A stretch of 64,000 nt of DNA from Miscanthus floridulus (Eukaryota; Streptophyta; Magnoliopsida; Poales; Poaceae). Positions 11,701-23,100 of the stretch are shown in pieces (positions within the stretch are counted from its first letter, which is position 1; the number at the start of each line of letters is the position of its first letter). A model generated the notes under the pieces. It saw only the letters and a list, made by a program, of their open reading frames with translations, made no database searches and had not been told where the DNA came from. Made by a program: the position numbers and the translations under genes. The DNA lies in contig NC_089584.1 in assembly GCF_019320115.1 (NCBI RefSeq), forward strand, positions 76,074,791-76,138,790. Reading direction: 5' to 3'.

Positions 11701-13839
11701 TACTTTTCTGTCCTAGTTCTGTGTAGATCTGAAAATTGGCATGTTTGAACTAGTTAGCTTTGGAATAAGCTTTTGGTGATAATAACAATATTGTAGAAAA
11801 TTTCATTAGCTTTCCATAAAGTCTAGTATCACCATCTTTGGATGTTTGGATATCTAGTTATGGATAAAATAAGTGACTGCTATGCTGTTGCCTAGATTTC
11901 TATACATGTGCTAGGTGATTGCTTTAGCTTGCTCTTATTTTGGCTTAACATGTTGGTTAGTTCTTAATCGATGCATGGGTGCAATATCTGAATTTAAGTT
12001 CACTTGTGTGCCATACCTAATATGCTTGCTACCCCTTTATAATAGGTTGTGTGATGTTTAGTTAAATAACTCTAGTTGTCTATGTCTTTGCATGATCTTA
12101 TGTTTGCCTTGAATGCTATTATGTGATGCATCTCATATTACCATTCTTCATATTCATGCACTTGCATCTTGCATCTCATCTTGGTACGCTAGATGAACCA
12201 CGTGAAGGACGAGATGTTGGAGCCGAACCCGAAGATGGAAGGACCCCTGGAGTACATGCCTGAACAGGAGATGCTCACCAAGCAAGTGTCATCTAACAAA
12301 CTCTAACCTAGTGTTGGATCACAGGAAAGCCCCGAAGCTTTATAAGTCTCCCATGTTTTTACAAATATCTTGAGTATCTTTTATTGTTGATGATGCATTA
12401 ACTATAGGAATTGGTTGGAACCAATTGTTGCATTATATCCTTACCTTGTCCAAATAAAATCCTATGAATCCTAATTAAGTGTAGGATCAAATGATGCTTA
12501 GCTATGCTTAGACCGGTAGAAGTCGGGTGATTTCCTATCACATGCAAGATCTAGTCATGGTTGGCTATATTTGCTATCGTGAAAAAGAACCATGTGATAA
12601 TAATGAAAAGAGATCGGACGGGATGACGGTAGTGCAGCAACAAGGCATGGAGGTCTTGGGTGTGAATCTATCCCCGTCTGTGTCGTTTAAGGACCGATTC
12701 ACTGTACATCCTCATGTCATATTGAATGTAGCCTAACACTTAGCTGGCCGGATAAGTCATTCCGACCGCAAAGCCTAGTAGTTCGACTCAGGCTAGGAAC
12801 CGGGGGTCATGCGCATTCTGGAGGCAGTAAGGATGCGCTTGGGGACATTGGCGTGAGTCCAAGGGGTTAGGTGTTTAAAAGTCCTGCACTTCCTGGTAGA
12901 GTGTCACCCTTGAGAATGTGGCGCTATCCGGACCCGTGACTTTTCTTTTTTTACTCCTAAGCTATACCAAAGGTGACTTGATTGCAACCCCGATGGGGGA
13001 AGCAAGGTTTATGTTAGGAATACCCCTACAGCTGGATTGGAATCGATTCAAATCACTGTCTCTCCCGAATAGTGAGAACTTGACTGAGCAGCGGCAATGT
13101 AGATTTACTAAATTTAAAGATATGGTTAAATGATGATAATGATGATGAGCCATGAAATACCTGATATGGTTATTATTGTTTGCAACTTAATCAAGTGATT
13201 GATTAGAACAGGTGCTAATATAGATGGTAGGAAATGGTTAAAAGTCACTGCTAGTACAAGTTAATAATGCTAATGATTACTCAAGCTTTTATGCAAAGAG
13301 GTTGTCTAGCAAGATCCACTGATAAAGCCTTGCATAATCCTTGGTGTCACTTTATTTTTGGTTTATGACAGATAAGTCTAGCTAAGTACATTCAAGTACT
13401 CAGGGTTTATCCCACCATGTTGCATGTGAAGTTCTCGCCCTGTTGAAGATGGTGGCTAACCGCCGGTGGGCTCGGTGATTCTATATTTACTTCTTATCTA
13501 TATGCTTTTGTCTGAGGATGTCACTTATGCTAGCAATGTATTTGGAACTTATATTAATGTAATCATTTGAAAGCTATGTTGTTTTCAATAATCAGTTTTT
13601 GAAACCCAAACTTGTACTATTATTTGTGAACCCATTTATAATATTATTTCCGCTGCAACTCTACATATGTGATGTGTATTTGCTTAATTATACGATCTTG
13701 GTTGTGATGTTGATTTACCGAGGTCCTTCATGACACTCAGCAGACTACCAGGTTTATATAAGTGAAAGTATATGCATGTCAACATGCTAAATGGGGACAG
13801 CCGTACTTGATCTTGTATAAATTGGGCGGTTCTATCATA
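8715..13839 (+). repeat. Solo LTR of family A (5,125 bp)
   Basis: Begins TGTAATACCC and ends GGTTCTATCATA, where the normal CA end seen in other copies has become TA. It is flanked by GTGCT on both sides and splits the RNase H region of B3. It aligns along its length with the two LTRs of the full A element (20159-25258 and 30039-35140). Its parts are an AT-rich first 0.85 kb, a GC-rich block (about 9590-10130), a long AT-rich tract made of degenerate modules of about 180 bp (about 10530-11900), a short block near 12190-12330 also found in other A and B LTRs, and a conserved 3' third. No primer site or interior remains, so it arose by LTR-LTR recombination. The short ORFs within it are not credible genes. 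Confidence 0.92.
10530..11900 (+). repeat. Degenerate ~180 bp periodic modules in A solo LTR
   Basis: A recurring unit contains AGCTTTCCAAAAAGTCTAG, then CTCCAGTTAT, then TCTGTCC and GACAGAGATGC, then TTGACCTTGTTAG and a GATGATAAT-like string. Anchor positions lie near 10709, 10890, 11068, 11255, 11445, 11625 and 11805, a spacing of 178-190 bp. Two units (11641 to 11821) differ from the full A element's LTRs by exactly one 180 bp module, as expected for unit-length gain or loss. Confidence 0.7.
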
Positions 13840-13844
13840 GTGCT
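13840..13844 (+). repeat. Target-site duplication, right copy (GTGCT)
   Basis: Right-hand copy of the 5 bp duplication made by the A-family insertion; B3 RNase H sequence resumes immediately afterwards. Confidence 0.9.
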
Positions 13845-14297
13845 CATGTAAGAAGGTTGAGTTATTGCCTATGCTTCTCTATAGTTGAGAAAGCACGAAG
13901 TTAATTATCCTACACACAATTTATAGTTTGTAGCAGTTGTTCATGCATTGAAGATATGGAGACATTATTTGTTGGGAAACATATGTCACATATATACTGA
14001 CCACAAAAGTCTCAAATATATCTTCACTCAATCTGAACTGAACATGAGACAGCGAAGATGGTTAGAGCTGATTAAGGACTACAATTTGGAAGTGCACTAC
14101 CATCCAAGGAAAGCTAATGTTGTAGCAGATGCACTTAGTTGGAAATCTCATTGCAACACTTTGGAAGCCTTGTTGGAAGATGGATTTAATTTGTTACATT
14201 GTGTTGTGCTGCACAACATCACTGTTAGTTGCTCACTTAAGAGCAAAATCATAGAATTGAAGAAGACAGATGTAGGTGTATTTCACATCAAATGAAA

Positions 14298-14365
14298 GAT
14301 GAAAGAACAAGACACCAAGCATTTTAGGTTGGATGAAAGAACAAGACACCAAGCATTTTAGGTTG
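14298..14365 (+). repeat. 34 bp direct tandem duplication in B3 integrase
   Basis: The unit beginning GATGAAAGAACAAGACACC occurs twice in succession (14298-14331 and 14332-14365). B1 has a single copy at the equivalent place. As 34 is not a multiple of three, the duplication breaks the pol frame. Confidence 0.95.
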
Positions 14366-15727
14366 GATGAAAGATGCGTGCTATGGTTTGAGGACCGACT
14401 TGTGGTACTAAACGACCGTGACCTTAGAAATCAAATTTTAGATGAAGCTTATTCATCCAAGTTGTCTATCCATCTGGGTAGTAGCAAAATGTATCAAGAT
14501 TTGAAAATCCATTTTTGGTGGACCAAGATGAAGAAGGAAATCGCCGCCTAAGTCACTAGGTGTGATAATTGCAGTAGAGTAAAGGTCGTGCATTTCAAAT
14601 CTGCTGGTACTTCAACCTTTGCCTATTCTAGGCTGGAAATGGGAGGAAATAAGTATGGACTTTATTACAGGCCTTCCGATGACACAGCAAGGTCATGATT
14701 TGATATGGGTCATTGTAGATCACCTCACCAAGTCAGCACATTTTATACCAGTTAGCATAGTGGATCGCATAGGGAAATACGCTGAGCTATAGGTTTCATA
14801 GATTATGAGACTACATGGGGTACCAAGGACCATAATCTCAGATCGAGGACCATAGTTTATAGCTCATTTTTTGGAACACTTGCATGAAGCTTTAGGAACT
14901 AAACTAATCAGAAGTTCAGCATACCGTCCACAAACTTCTGGACAGACTGAGCAAGTGAATCAAATCCTAGAAGATATGTTGAGAGCCTATGTTATATCTT
15001 CCAAGGGTTCATGGGAGAAATGGCTACCTTTAGCCGAGTTCTCCTACAATAACAGTTATCAAGCGAGCATCAAGATGGCTCCTTTTGAAGCCTTGTATGG
15101 TCAGAAATGTAGAACTCCTTTGAATTGGATTGAGCCCAGCAAAAGAAGATACTTTGGCATTGACTTTGTCACCAAAGCTGAAGAATAGGTACGTATTATC
15201 CAACAACATATGAAAGCAGCTCAATCAAGACAAAAGAGTTATGCTGATAAAAGAAGAAGACCACTAACTTTTGAAGTGGGATACTATGTATACTTAAAAG
15301 TGTCACCCATGAAAGGAGTGCAGAGATTTGGAGTAAAAAGAAAGCTTGCACCTAGATATGTAGGGCCATACAAGATTATTGAATGGAAAGGAAATGTTGC
15401 CTACAAGTTACAACTTCCTCCTGAGATGAGTGCTATATTCGACGTCTTCCATGTTTCTCAGTTGAAAGGATGTCTTCGCATACCTGAGGAAGCCATTGCA
15501 CCCACCAACATTAAGCTCCAATCGGTTTTGACTTATGAAGAGAAACCAATCCGAGTGCTAGAAGAGATGGAAAGAGTAACACGGAGCAAGGTCATTAAGT
15601 TCTACAAGGTGGCATGGAATAACCATAGTGAACAAGGTGCCACGTGGGAATGGGAGGATTACTTATGTGAAGTTTATCCCTCTTTTTATGAAGAATGGTA
15701 GGTTTACAAATCTTGGGATGAGATTTC

Positions 15728-15915
15728 TATAAGGGGGAGGGGCTGTAACACCTCTGTGCTAAGAATTGCAATTTGCACTTGCATTTCATGAGCACAAGCA
15801 TCATCCAAGCATTCATGAGCTTGAGCATCTCAAATTTTATCTCTAGGATTGCATTCCCAGCTAGTTGAAATTGATTCGAATCGTCGTCTCTCCCAGATAG
15901 TGAGAAACCTGGTGT
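15728..15915 (+). repeat. B3 polypurine tract and internally deleted 3' LTR
   Basis: The polypurine tract CTATAAGGGGGAGGGGC ends at 15743, and the LTR starts at 15744 with TGTAACACCTC. About 95 bp match the start of the B2 LTR (GCATGATCATCAAGCATTC-like). The sequence then jumps near 15840 to a segment that in B2 lies near 58406-58480 (AATCGATTTGAATC, GATAGTGAGAAACTTGG). More than 3 kb of LTR is therefore deleted. Confidence 0.75.
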
Positions 15916-16302
15916 CGATACAGAAAGTGACCAACTAGTGAATATTTGTAGTTTTGTCATACGTTGTGATCGGAGGTGGCCTAGCACTCAATGACATAGA
16001 GTTTATACTAGTTCAGGCAACGTGCCCTATGTCTAGTTTGAGTCTGTCGGTGACTTTATTCCTGAGCCTAGGTGCTCGAAGTCTACAGTGGGGTTACAAA
16101 CAAGAAGGAGAAACATGGGGTGCACAAGAGGTCCGGTTGGCTCTGGTCGGAAGGGCTGAGAGCGACAGGAGCTTCGCTATGGGCTATGTGTTCAATCATG
16201 CGCTTGAGGTTTGAACTTGGCAGTTCTACAGTTGTGGACTAGTGAACTTGGTCGATCTAATGAATCTAAAGTGACCCTCCTTTTGGGAGAGAGCGCATCC
16301 CC

Positions 16303-16310
16303 TTTTATAG
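16303..16310 (-). promoter_or_regulatory. TATA box of LTR-like segment E
   Basis: The minus strand reads CTATAAAAGGGG, a textbook plant TATA box facing left. Confidence 0.5.
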
Positions 16311-17164
16311 ATGAAAGGATGGCCTTACAAGTGAGAGAGAGAGAGTATGAATGCTTCTAAGCCTTGTTGCTCATGCCGATGGGTACAGGATGATGGTAGG
16401 CGCCTATAATACTATTGGATGTCAGATGCACATGGGAGGTCCGTCGTCTTGTTTGGGTATGGCAGATGTCGGTATCTGCATATACTGTTGATGCCTAGAG
16501 GCATATGAGGAGTTTCACCATGTGCACTCGGTACGGTAAATCCTGGCTCCCACAACACCATCGATGCCTAGAGGCATGTGGGGGGCCTTATCGTATAGGA
16601 GTCAATGGTGCCCACAACACTATAGAGGGAAATGTCGGCGTCTACAATACTGTTTGTGTTAGGGCGGTTATAGAGTACTGTTCCATGTAGGGTATGGCCC
16701 CTAGTACCATGGTTTTGACTTGTGAGCCTTGCCTTGCTTTTCTCCGCACATCTCCTGGTCCCTATCGAGTGAGCATCCCTAGTCGGTTGATCCTAGTCGG
16801 CTCTGATCATGCCAGTCGGAGAAGAGCGGTGAGCATGGGCTGGGCGTATCCCTAGTCAGAGAGTGCGGGGTCAGAGTTGGAAGCAGTGCTGTTGGAAGTG
16901 GTGCTTTTGGCCAGGCCTTCTGGTCAAAAAGGCCGTCTGAAGGTAGGTTGGTGACCGAAGCGAGTGCTTTGGTCGAAGAGGTGGGCCGAAGTCAGAAAAC
17001 GGGCGTTGTTCCTCCTTAGCTTGACCTTTCGATTGGAGATTGGATCACTCCCTTGGCCTATTGCTCTGATACTTGGGCTAGCCCATAAGTTTTGCATTAT
17101 CAGTTTGGGCTAAGCCTTTGTCTGGGAAGCCAGTCCCTGAGGGACCCTAGGTCTATGAACCCGA

Positions 17165-17420
17165 TAGGAGCCCCCGAGCCCTTAGGCGATTCGGGCAAAA
17201 TCATCTAGGGGATTTTTGCCTTGATAGCAGGTGCGCGCGAGCGCACCCGTGGGTGTAGCCCTCCAGCCCCTAGGTAGTTCAGGTAGAACCATTTGGGGGG
17301 GGGTTCTATGTCGCCTAGTGGGGGAGGTTTTTTTTGCTTTGTCAGCGGGTGCGCGTGAGCACACCCACCGGTGTAGCCCCTGAGCCCTAGGCAGTTCGGG
17401 CGAAACCATCTGGGGGTGTT
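17165..17420. repeat. Imperfect repeats around 'agcccctgagccc'
   Basis: Three diverged copies, starting near 17165, 17257 and 17376, each join AGCCC(C)..AGCCC to AGGCGATTCGGGC and then to AACCATCTGGGGG-like text. Spacing is about 90-120 bp. They lie in the presumed U3 of segment E. Confidence 0.6.
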
Positions 17421-17571
17421 TGTTAGTGGGCATGTGTGCGTGTTTTTAGTTGAGATGGAGTTGTCAACCAGGGCATCATTGCGCAGCCATGGTGTTTAGT
17501 CATTTTTAGAGATTTGGGTGAGATGGAGCTCGCGGATCTTGGCGTCGGTGCGCGCCGTAGGATCGGGTGAG

Positions 17572-17720
17572 GCAGTTAGTTCATTAGTTTGGGGATTAGG
17601 CAAGGCGACAAGGTGGCACTCATAGATCCTAGCCTTGGTGTAGCCTACGTAGCCGAGGTAGTTAGTTTGTTAGTTTAGGGATCTGGTGAGGCGACAAGGC
17701 GGTGCTTGTGGATCTTGATG
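17572..17720. repeat. Two-copy ~87 bp repeat in segment E
   Basis: Two diverged copies starting near 17572 and 17659, each with a TTAGTTTGTTAGTTTAGGGAT-like core followed by GGCGACAAGGCGG and a GGATCTT end. The offset is about 87 bp. Confidence 0.55.
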
Positions 17721-17740
17721 GGGCGAGTTTGGGGTTGTAG

Positions 17741-17990
17741 ACCTAGGTGTTTTGGAGAATAGTTGGAGAGTAGCCAGATGGGGCAAGATCGGGGTCGCAA
17801 ACCTAGGTGTTTGGAGCGCAGTCGAAGCATAGCCAGATGGGGTAAGATCGAGGTCTCAAACCCAGGTGTTTGGAGCGTAGTTGGAGCATAGCCGGATGGG
17901 GCGAGATCAGGGTTGCAAACCTAGGTGTTTGGAGCATAGTCAGAAGGGGCGAGTTAGGGGTCGCAGACCTAGGCTTTTTGTGTCTTGATC
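17741..17990. repeat. ~60 bp tandem repeat array in segment E
   Basis: The anchor ACCTAGGTGT occurs at 17741, 17801, 17860, 17919 and, diverged, 17967, giving periods of 60, 59, 59 and 48 bp. Each unit also has GCCAGATGGGGCAAGATCG and TTGGAGCATAG-like text. About 4.5 units are present, all on the same strand. Confidence 0.85.
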
Positions 17991-20158
17991 CCCTAAGCCC
18001 CATTGGGCCTTAGTAGGGGTCAGTGAGAGTTGTGTGCGTTACCCCATCCTCGGTCCCTCACAACTAGAGGGGCTGAGTTTTGTCGCTTATCCCGATCGCT
18101 CAGGCTCGAGTGACGCACTCGGTGAGTTCGCTAATGGGTATGATCGAGTGGAATCTAGGTCTATCGTTCATGATGGGGTCAGCATAGCCCTCTTATGACA
18201 TTCCAATACTCCTTTACCTGCAACCCGGCAGATGCCTGGGTCATTCCGGAGACCGACCGGGGTGGCCTAATGGCCGCCCCTCAATGGAGATTCTATGGGC
18301 TTGGCGAGAGGTTCAGGTTCGAATGAGAAGGTTGAGATGACCTAGTCTGCCAGACTGGGCAAGGGCCGCACAAGGCTCATCTATGTTTTTCTCCCCTGGC
18401 TCTATTGGTTGCTCATGTCGAATGAAGCAACCACCGCTTCGTGACACAACATGGAGCGTTGTGATGCATTTCGCTACACGTGCGATGCTTAGTTCCCAAG
18501 CCCTTGGGTGGTTTAGGGCCCAAATCATCCAGGAGGCATGGGTGTATGGAATGAATGCGTGTATGGATGTATGAAATGATTATAAAGAAATAGAGGGGGT
18601 TGGTAGTGTTTACCTTGATGATTTAAGTGACGGGGTTTGGAAAGCTTTACTAAAAAATGTCTGACCAAGACCCATGCCTGTCGTTCATGATGGAGTCGGC
18701 ATGGCCTACATGGGGTGTCCCTTTGCTTCCTACCTGTCTCTCGGGGTGTTTTTCTGAGCCATTCGATTGACTTAGGAAGCTCGATGGTCTCTCCCAGCAG
18801 AGATCCCACTTTGGGGTTTTCCAAGTTCTGCCTAGGGTGTAGAGAGCTGCCTACATGTGGTGACATTTCAATTTTTGCACCTAGTCATACAATAGTTGTG
18901 GGCCATACCCAGACCATGTTTCGTCTCACCAGGCGGTGTTTTGTCTGACCTGGTGTCGTTCCACCGGCCAGCATGCGTCCCATCGGTCAGGGTGTGTCCC
19001 ATTGTTTCCCACCCGCATTGAATGGGGGAAGGGAGAGAGTTTTTTGCTCTAATCTTTTACCCCTCATCGGCTACCACATTTCTTCCTTAAATAGGGGGAG
19101 GGAGAGGGCTCTTCGTCGTAGTCAGTTGCCTGTTCTCCACCTATTGTCTCTCCTCCTTCTTCCTCCTCATCGAGAGTGGCTGTATGCCATAGCGGTTCCT
19201 AAGTGAGAGAGATGGTAAGCGAGGGGGAGGACTTATAGATCCTTTCATGAATCCAGAGCACGATGTCAAGCTAGAGGCTGCCTGGGGCGGTGCTGGCTGT
19301 CTTTGCCTGAGAAGGGGTGGCTTCCACCGAAGGGGGTGGCATGCTAGATTCGTCTATGAGGCCTTCTTTGGGATGGATCTGTATGCGGAGGGGAAGTTGC
19401 CTAGGATCATGTTGGTGGAGGGTTCCACGCCTATAGCTGCTCAGGTTAGCCAGTTCATAAAGTTTGATAAGATCTCTTCCATCCATGGTGGCCATACTTT
19501 TGTGGCGGCGTCCCTACCCAGGAGCTGCCTTGACTGCATGAGAAGGTCTAGAGCCCCATGCTCTTCTGCTGAGCATTTATGGGTGCAGCGCCTTTGAGGT
19601 ACCCATTGCGCTCGCCGAAGTCGAGGGAACAGAACCATGTGGGTCCCTTGAGGTACCCGTTGTGCTCGCCGAAGTCATGAGCGGAAACAGGTAGGGGCCC
19701 TTATGGCGGTGGTTATGTTCGACGGCGAGTGTCGTTTTCCTTTAGCGTCACGCGATGTCGTCGAGTGGCCATAGTAGTATTTGGAATGGAAGTAGTTTAT
19801 CAAAAAATGTAATAGTTGAGTTCATGGGTGAGCCCCTGTGTGAACAGTTTTTTTGTATCAATGAATACATCAACCATATTCTTTGTGATAGAATCACTAT
19901 CCATTCCTTGTTTTTATCCTACCCATTAGTTCCGTAGGCTACAACTTTTTTAAGAACCTAGGCATGGCCCGTGGAGCTCAGCTGCTTGTAATCGAAGGTT
20001 GTGGCGGGGTGCGTTCAGTTAGGAGTAAGAACAAATTTACATAGGACAGTCAAAGGAAGAGGAATGCGCTTCCATTTGGGGACAAAGTTGTTTACCACAT
20101 GACAATAAAAAAGAGAGGTAATATTTGGTATTATACCCTCATGTAGCCCCTGAGCGAC

Positions 20159-23100
20159 TGTAACACCCCAGGTGTTTGTCACCCATTAAGAAATGGTTTG
20201 AACTCAAACATGACATGTTAATTGGTGATGAAGGTGTCAAGATCAAATCTACAAGAGTGAGCTCAAATTAAACTTGGGCAACACACCTTTGCTTGCATAT
20301 TGGCCCTTTTCAGATATACACCTAAGTAATGTTGAGGGTGCTTCTTTCATGTGCCTCACATCAATTTTCCACCCACATGGATGATTGGAAAAGCTTCGTG
20401 AAGTTTGGAATAAAAAAAGTCACATGAAATGATAAGTTATAATCTTTCTTAGATTGCTTTATTAAGTGAATGGATTTATAGATCATCAACCGAACCTTGC
20501 TACCTTGCCCAAATGACTCTAATTGAAATATACAACAAAAGTCATGAAGGGTTCATGTTGAGCAAGGTCAAGAAAATGCCTCAATCGGTCTAAAACTTTG
20601 ATGTAAGCTTTACCATGATGCTAGTTTGACCTATGTTGACCAATCCCTTACATTGCTTGCATGGAGTTGCACCTTAAATCAAAGTTGAATCTTGAGTGGA
20701 GTAGAACAAACTTTGTTTTTGTACTAAGAGCCAGATCAACTCGGAACTAGGTCAAATCGAGGCTCAAACTTTGAATCGGCAGCTGTTTTCGGTACTTAGA
20801 ATTTTTCTAAGTCTAGAATTCATCGTCGACTCGTCATCGACATTGGCATCTCGCGTTCTCGTAATTTTGTCAAGCAATGTGATCGGGTCCCAAAATAAAA
20901 GTTAGAGTATACATGATGGAGATGAACATGTATAAAGATGGCACTCGTTGGACTTCTTTTTGACCATCAATTTGGGCTTTTGTTCATCGTTGTCAACGCG
21001 CTGATGCCATTATCTTGGAGATTAATTAACCACTGATATGTTGCTCAAATGACCTAAGTGCCTTAATGGAAAATGTAGAGCAGGCCGAGGTGAACAAACT
21101 TCATTTTTGGCCCACTGTCTGATTCGGCACAGAAGTGGCCCAAATCGGCTCCCCACCATGTCCACTATGGCGCTCGCCACGTGCTCGATAGTTTGCCTAT
21201 GTGGCTACCATGCACCGGAGCGCGCCCCACCATGGCCGATGTGTGTCCAACCTTAGTGCCATGCGCCGTCTTGTGCCCTGCTCCTCCATAACCGAGCGCT
21301 TGAGCTGCCCCATTCCCCACTCGCCTCTCCACTCTCCCTCCCTCGCTCTCTGGTGTTGCGTGCATGCTCTGGGACACGGCCGCCATGAGCATCGCCGCCA
21401 AGCTCGTGGCATCACCATGCCCCACACCTCTATGCTCTACCCCTCCCCTGCTGACCATGGCACATCCTTGCGCAACTCACGCTGCACCTCTAGACCTCCC
21501 TGACCGGCGCCGTTGGCCGCTGTCGCTCCACGCCGTCAAAGCAACTGCCGTCACCACCACTTGCTGTTGTGGCTGTGTCGCCATAGGCCACCTCGATCCG
21601 AACTGGGCAGCCCAGCATGTGCGTGCGGCCCCCCTGGTCCTCCTCGCCACTCCACCACCGCCGTCGACGACCACGGCCACCGGAGCCGCAAGCCGACCAT
21701 CTCCTTTGCTGTGAACCAAGAGGAAGGACCTCACGCTTGAATTCAAGAAAAGAGAAGGGTCGATCTGCAAAATCCTTGACTCAGAGGAATAGTGATAAGA
21801 AGGATCTATTCGCTGTTATTTAATTTGTGTTTTCTATAGGGACCCCGATGCAAGATTTACATTTCCTTTTCTCTGATTTTTGTAGATTTGAATGATCAAC
21901 TTCGAAAATTCGTAGTAATTAGTATAAAAATCATAAAATAGTAAATGAGGACTTTTTGGAATCCTTATGAACTTATATATGCAGTAGATGTATAATATGG
22001 CATGTTTTAGTTTAAATATGTTGCGATAAAAATAGATTTATGCACTTAGGTTTTTAATACTTGTTGTATTTTGTCTTGTTCATAACTATAGTTTTTTGCT
22101 CAAATAAATGTGACATTTTTATGGAGAGATACTAAGGTGATGGTTGATGTCTGGTAAAAACATCAGGATTTTAGGCTTGATAGTTTAAGAGTTATAAAAA
22201 TAACAAATGCCCTCTATTGCTTTGCCCCTATTCTGAATAGGTCTGCATGATTGAATTAATTGGCTCAGTTAAGTTATGAATCACGACTTTATGATAATAC
22301 ATGAGTTGTAGTATTTTTATTAAGATTTTTTAAAAATCTAAATATCATGATTTTTTGTTAAGTAGATCTTGAGTTATACTTGCTTAAATCTCTGTGGCTG
22401 TTTCTGCCCAAACCCAGAGAGGGTTTCCTTGTTGGCACTGTGGGGCCTTCTTAATAGTAGGACTAGCTTTAGTTATTTATAACAAAGTTGTTTAGAATTT
22501 GTTAATCTTTTGAAAAAAAATCTAGAGCCACATTTATTGGATATGTAGAACTTCAGTTATATCTGTTTAAAGTGGCATGTCAGTTTCTGTCCATGTTTTG
22601 GACAGAGATGCATTTATTGGATAAATTGACCCTGTTAGCTATAGAATCATCTTAATAGGAGAATATGAAAGTGGTAGGTAACTTTATAAGCTTTTCAAAA
22701 AGTTATGATTCATATTTGTTGGTTGTCTAGAACTCCAGTTATACTTCTCTAAAGTTGCTATCAGTTTTCTGTACCACTGCTGTTGGGCTGCATGTGCAGT
22801 TTTGCTTGTGCAATTATTTTCATGGTGGAAATGATGTTTGCTGTGGTTGTAGTGAATACCAAAGTTGTAGATAATTTCATAATATTGCTTGTGTTCAAAT
22901 TTCATGACCATAGGCCTGTTAATTTAGGAGCTATATATTTTGTAAGTTCATTGTCAGATTTTGCAAGCTCTCTATACAGATCTGAATGATTGCGTTGTTT
23001 GACTTAGCTAAGCTTTGAATCATGTATTGGAGATAATATAATAAGTGTAGTGCTTTTCATGAGCTTTGTAGATTGTTAAATATCACTACTTTTGGTTGTT

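Larger units (their letters stand above)
13840..15701 (+). pseudogene. pol: B3 pol part 2: RNase H, integrase, chromodomain
   Basis: RNase H continues ([34 protein letters not shown]). Integrase follows with a zinc-binding region near 14460-14580 ([11 protein letters not shown], then CDNCSRVK), the DDE core from about 14640, and the conserved TSGQTEQVNQILED near 14935 containing the catalytic Glu. A 34 bp tandem duplication (14298-14365) shifts the frame and further stops occur, among them near 14549, 14800 and 15186. From 15210 to 15701 a clean frame encodes the integrase C-terminus and a chromodomain (about 15525-15698: LTYEEKPIRVLEE, FYKVAWNNH, ATWEWEDYL). It ends at a stop at 15701, just before the polypurine tract. 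Confidence 0.88.
4746..15915 (+). mobile_element. Element B3: old Tekay/Del-type chromovirus, nested
   Basis: This Ty3/gypsy chromovirus copy lacks its 5' LTR, leader and ORF1 start in the window because element D is inserted in ORF1. In order it has an ORF1 fragment (to 5802), gag (6171-about 7200), protease and RT (to 8714), a 5.1 kb solo-LTR insertion (8715-13839), RNase H, integrase and chromodomain (13840-15701), polypurine tract (about 15728-15743) and a deleted 3' LTR. It is the same family as B1 and B2 further right but has many more stops and losses, so it is the oldest B copy here. It matches the RIRE3/Retrosat2-like group by RT sequence, chromodomain and the extra ORF before gag. 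Confidence 0.85.
15963..20158 (-). repeat. LTR-like segment E, minus orientation, family unresolved
   Basis: No coding domain is recognisable in these 4.2 kb. A good minus-strand TATA box at 16310-16303 faces left, so the stretch from there to about 15963 would be R/U5 and everything to the right U3. At 20145-20158 the minus strand reads GTCGCTCAGGGGCTACATG, like the polypurine tract and 3' LTR start of grass gypsy/copia elements, which would make this one 3' LTR. The U3 part holds three sets of tandem or near-tandem repeats. An ORF at 19247-19597 (116 aa) matches nothing I know. Element A abuts the right end. The left edge near 15963 is approximate. Confidence 0.4.

Noticed and set aside
17741..17990. 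CRISPR-like array.
   Set aside because: The 60 bp units are diverged throughout with no constant-repeat/variable-spacer pattern, and the DNA is a plant retrotransposon.
19247..19597. A 116 aa ORF in segment E.
   Set aside because: An overlapping ORF exists on the other strand, there is no recognisable domain, and it lies within LTR-like sequence.
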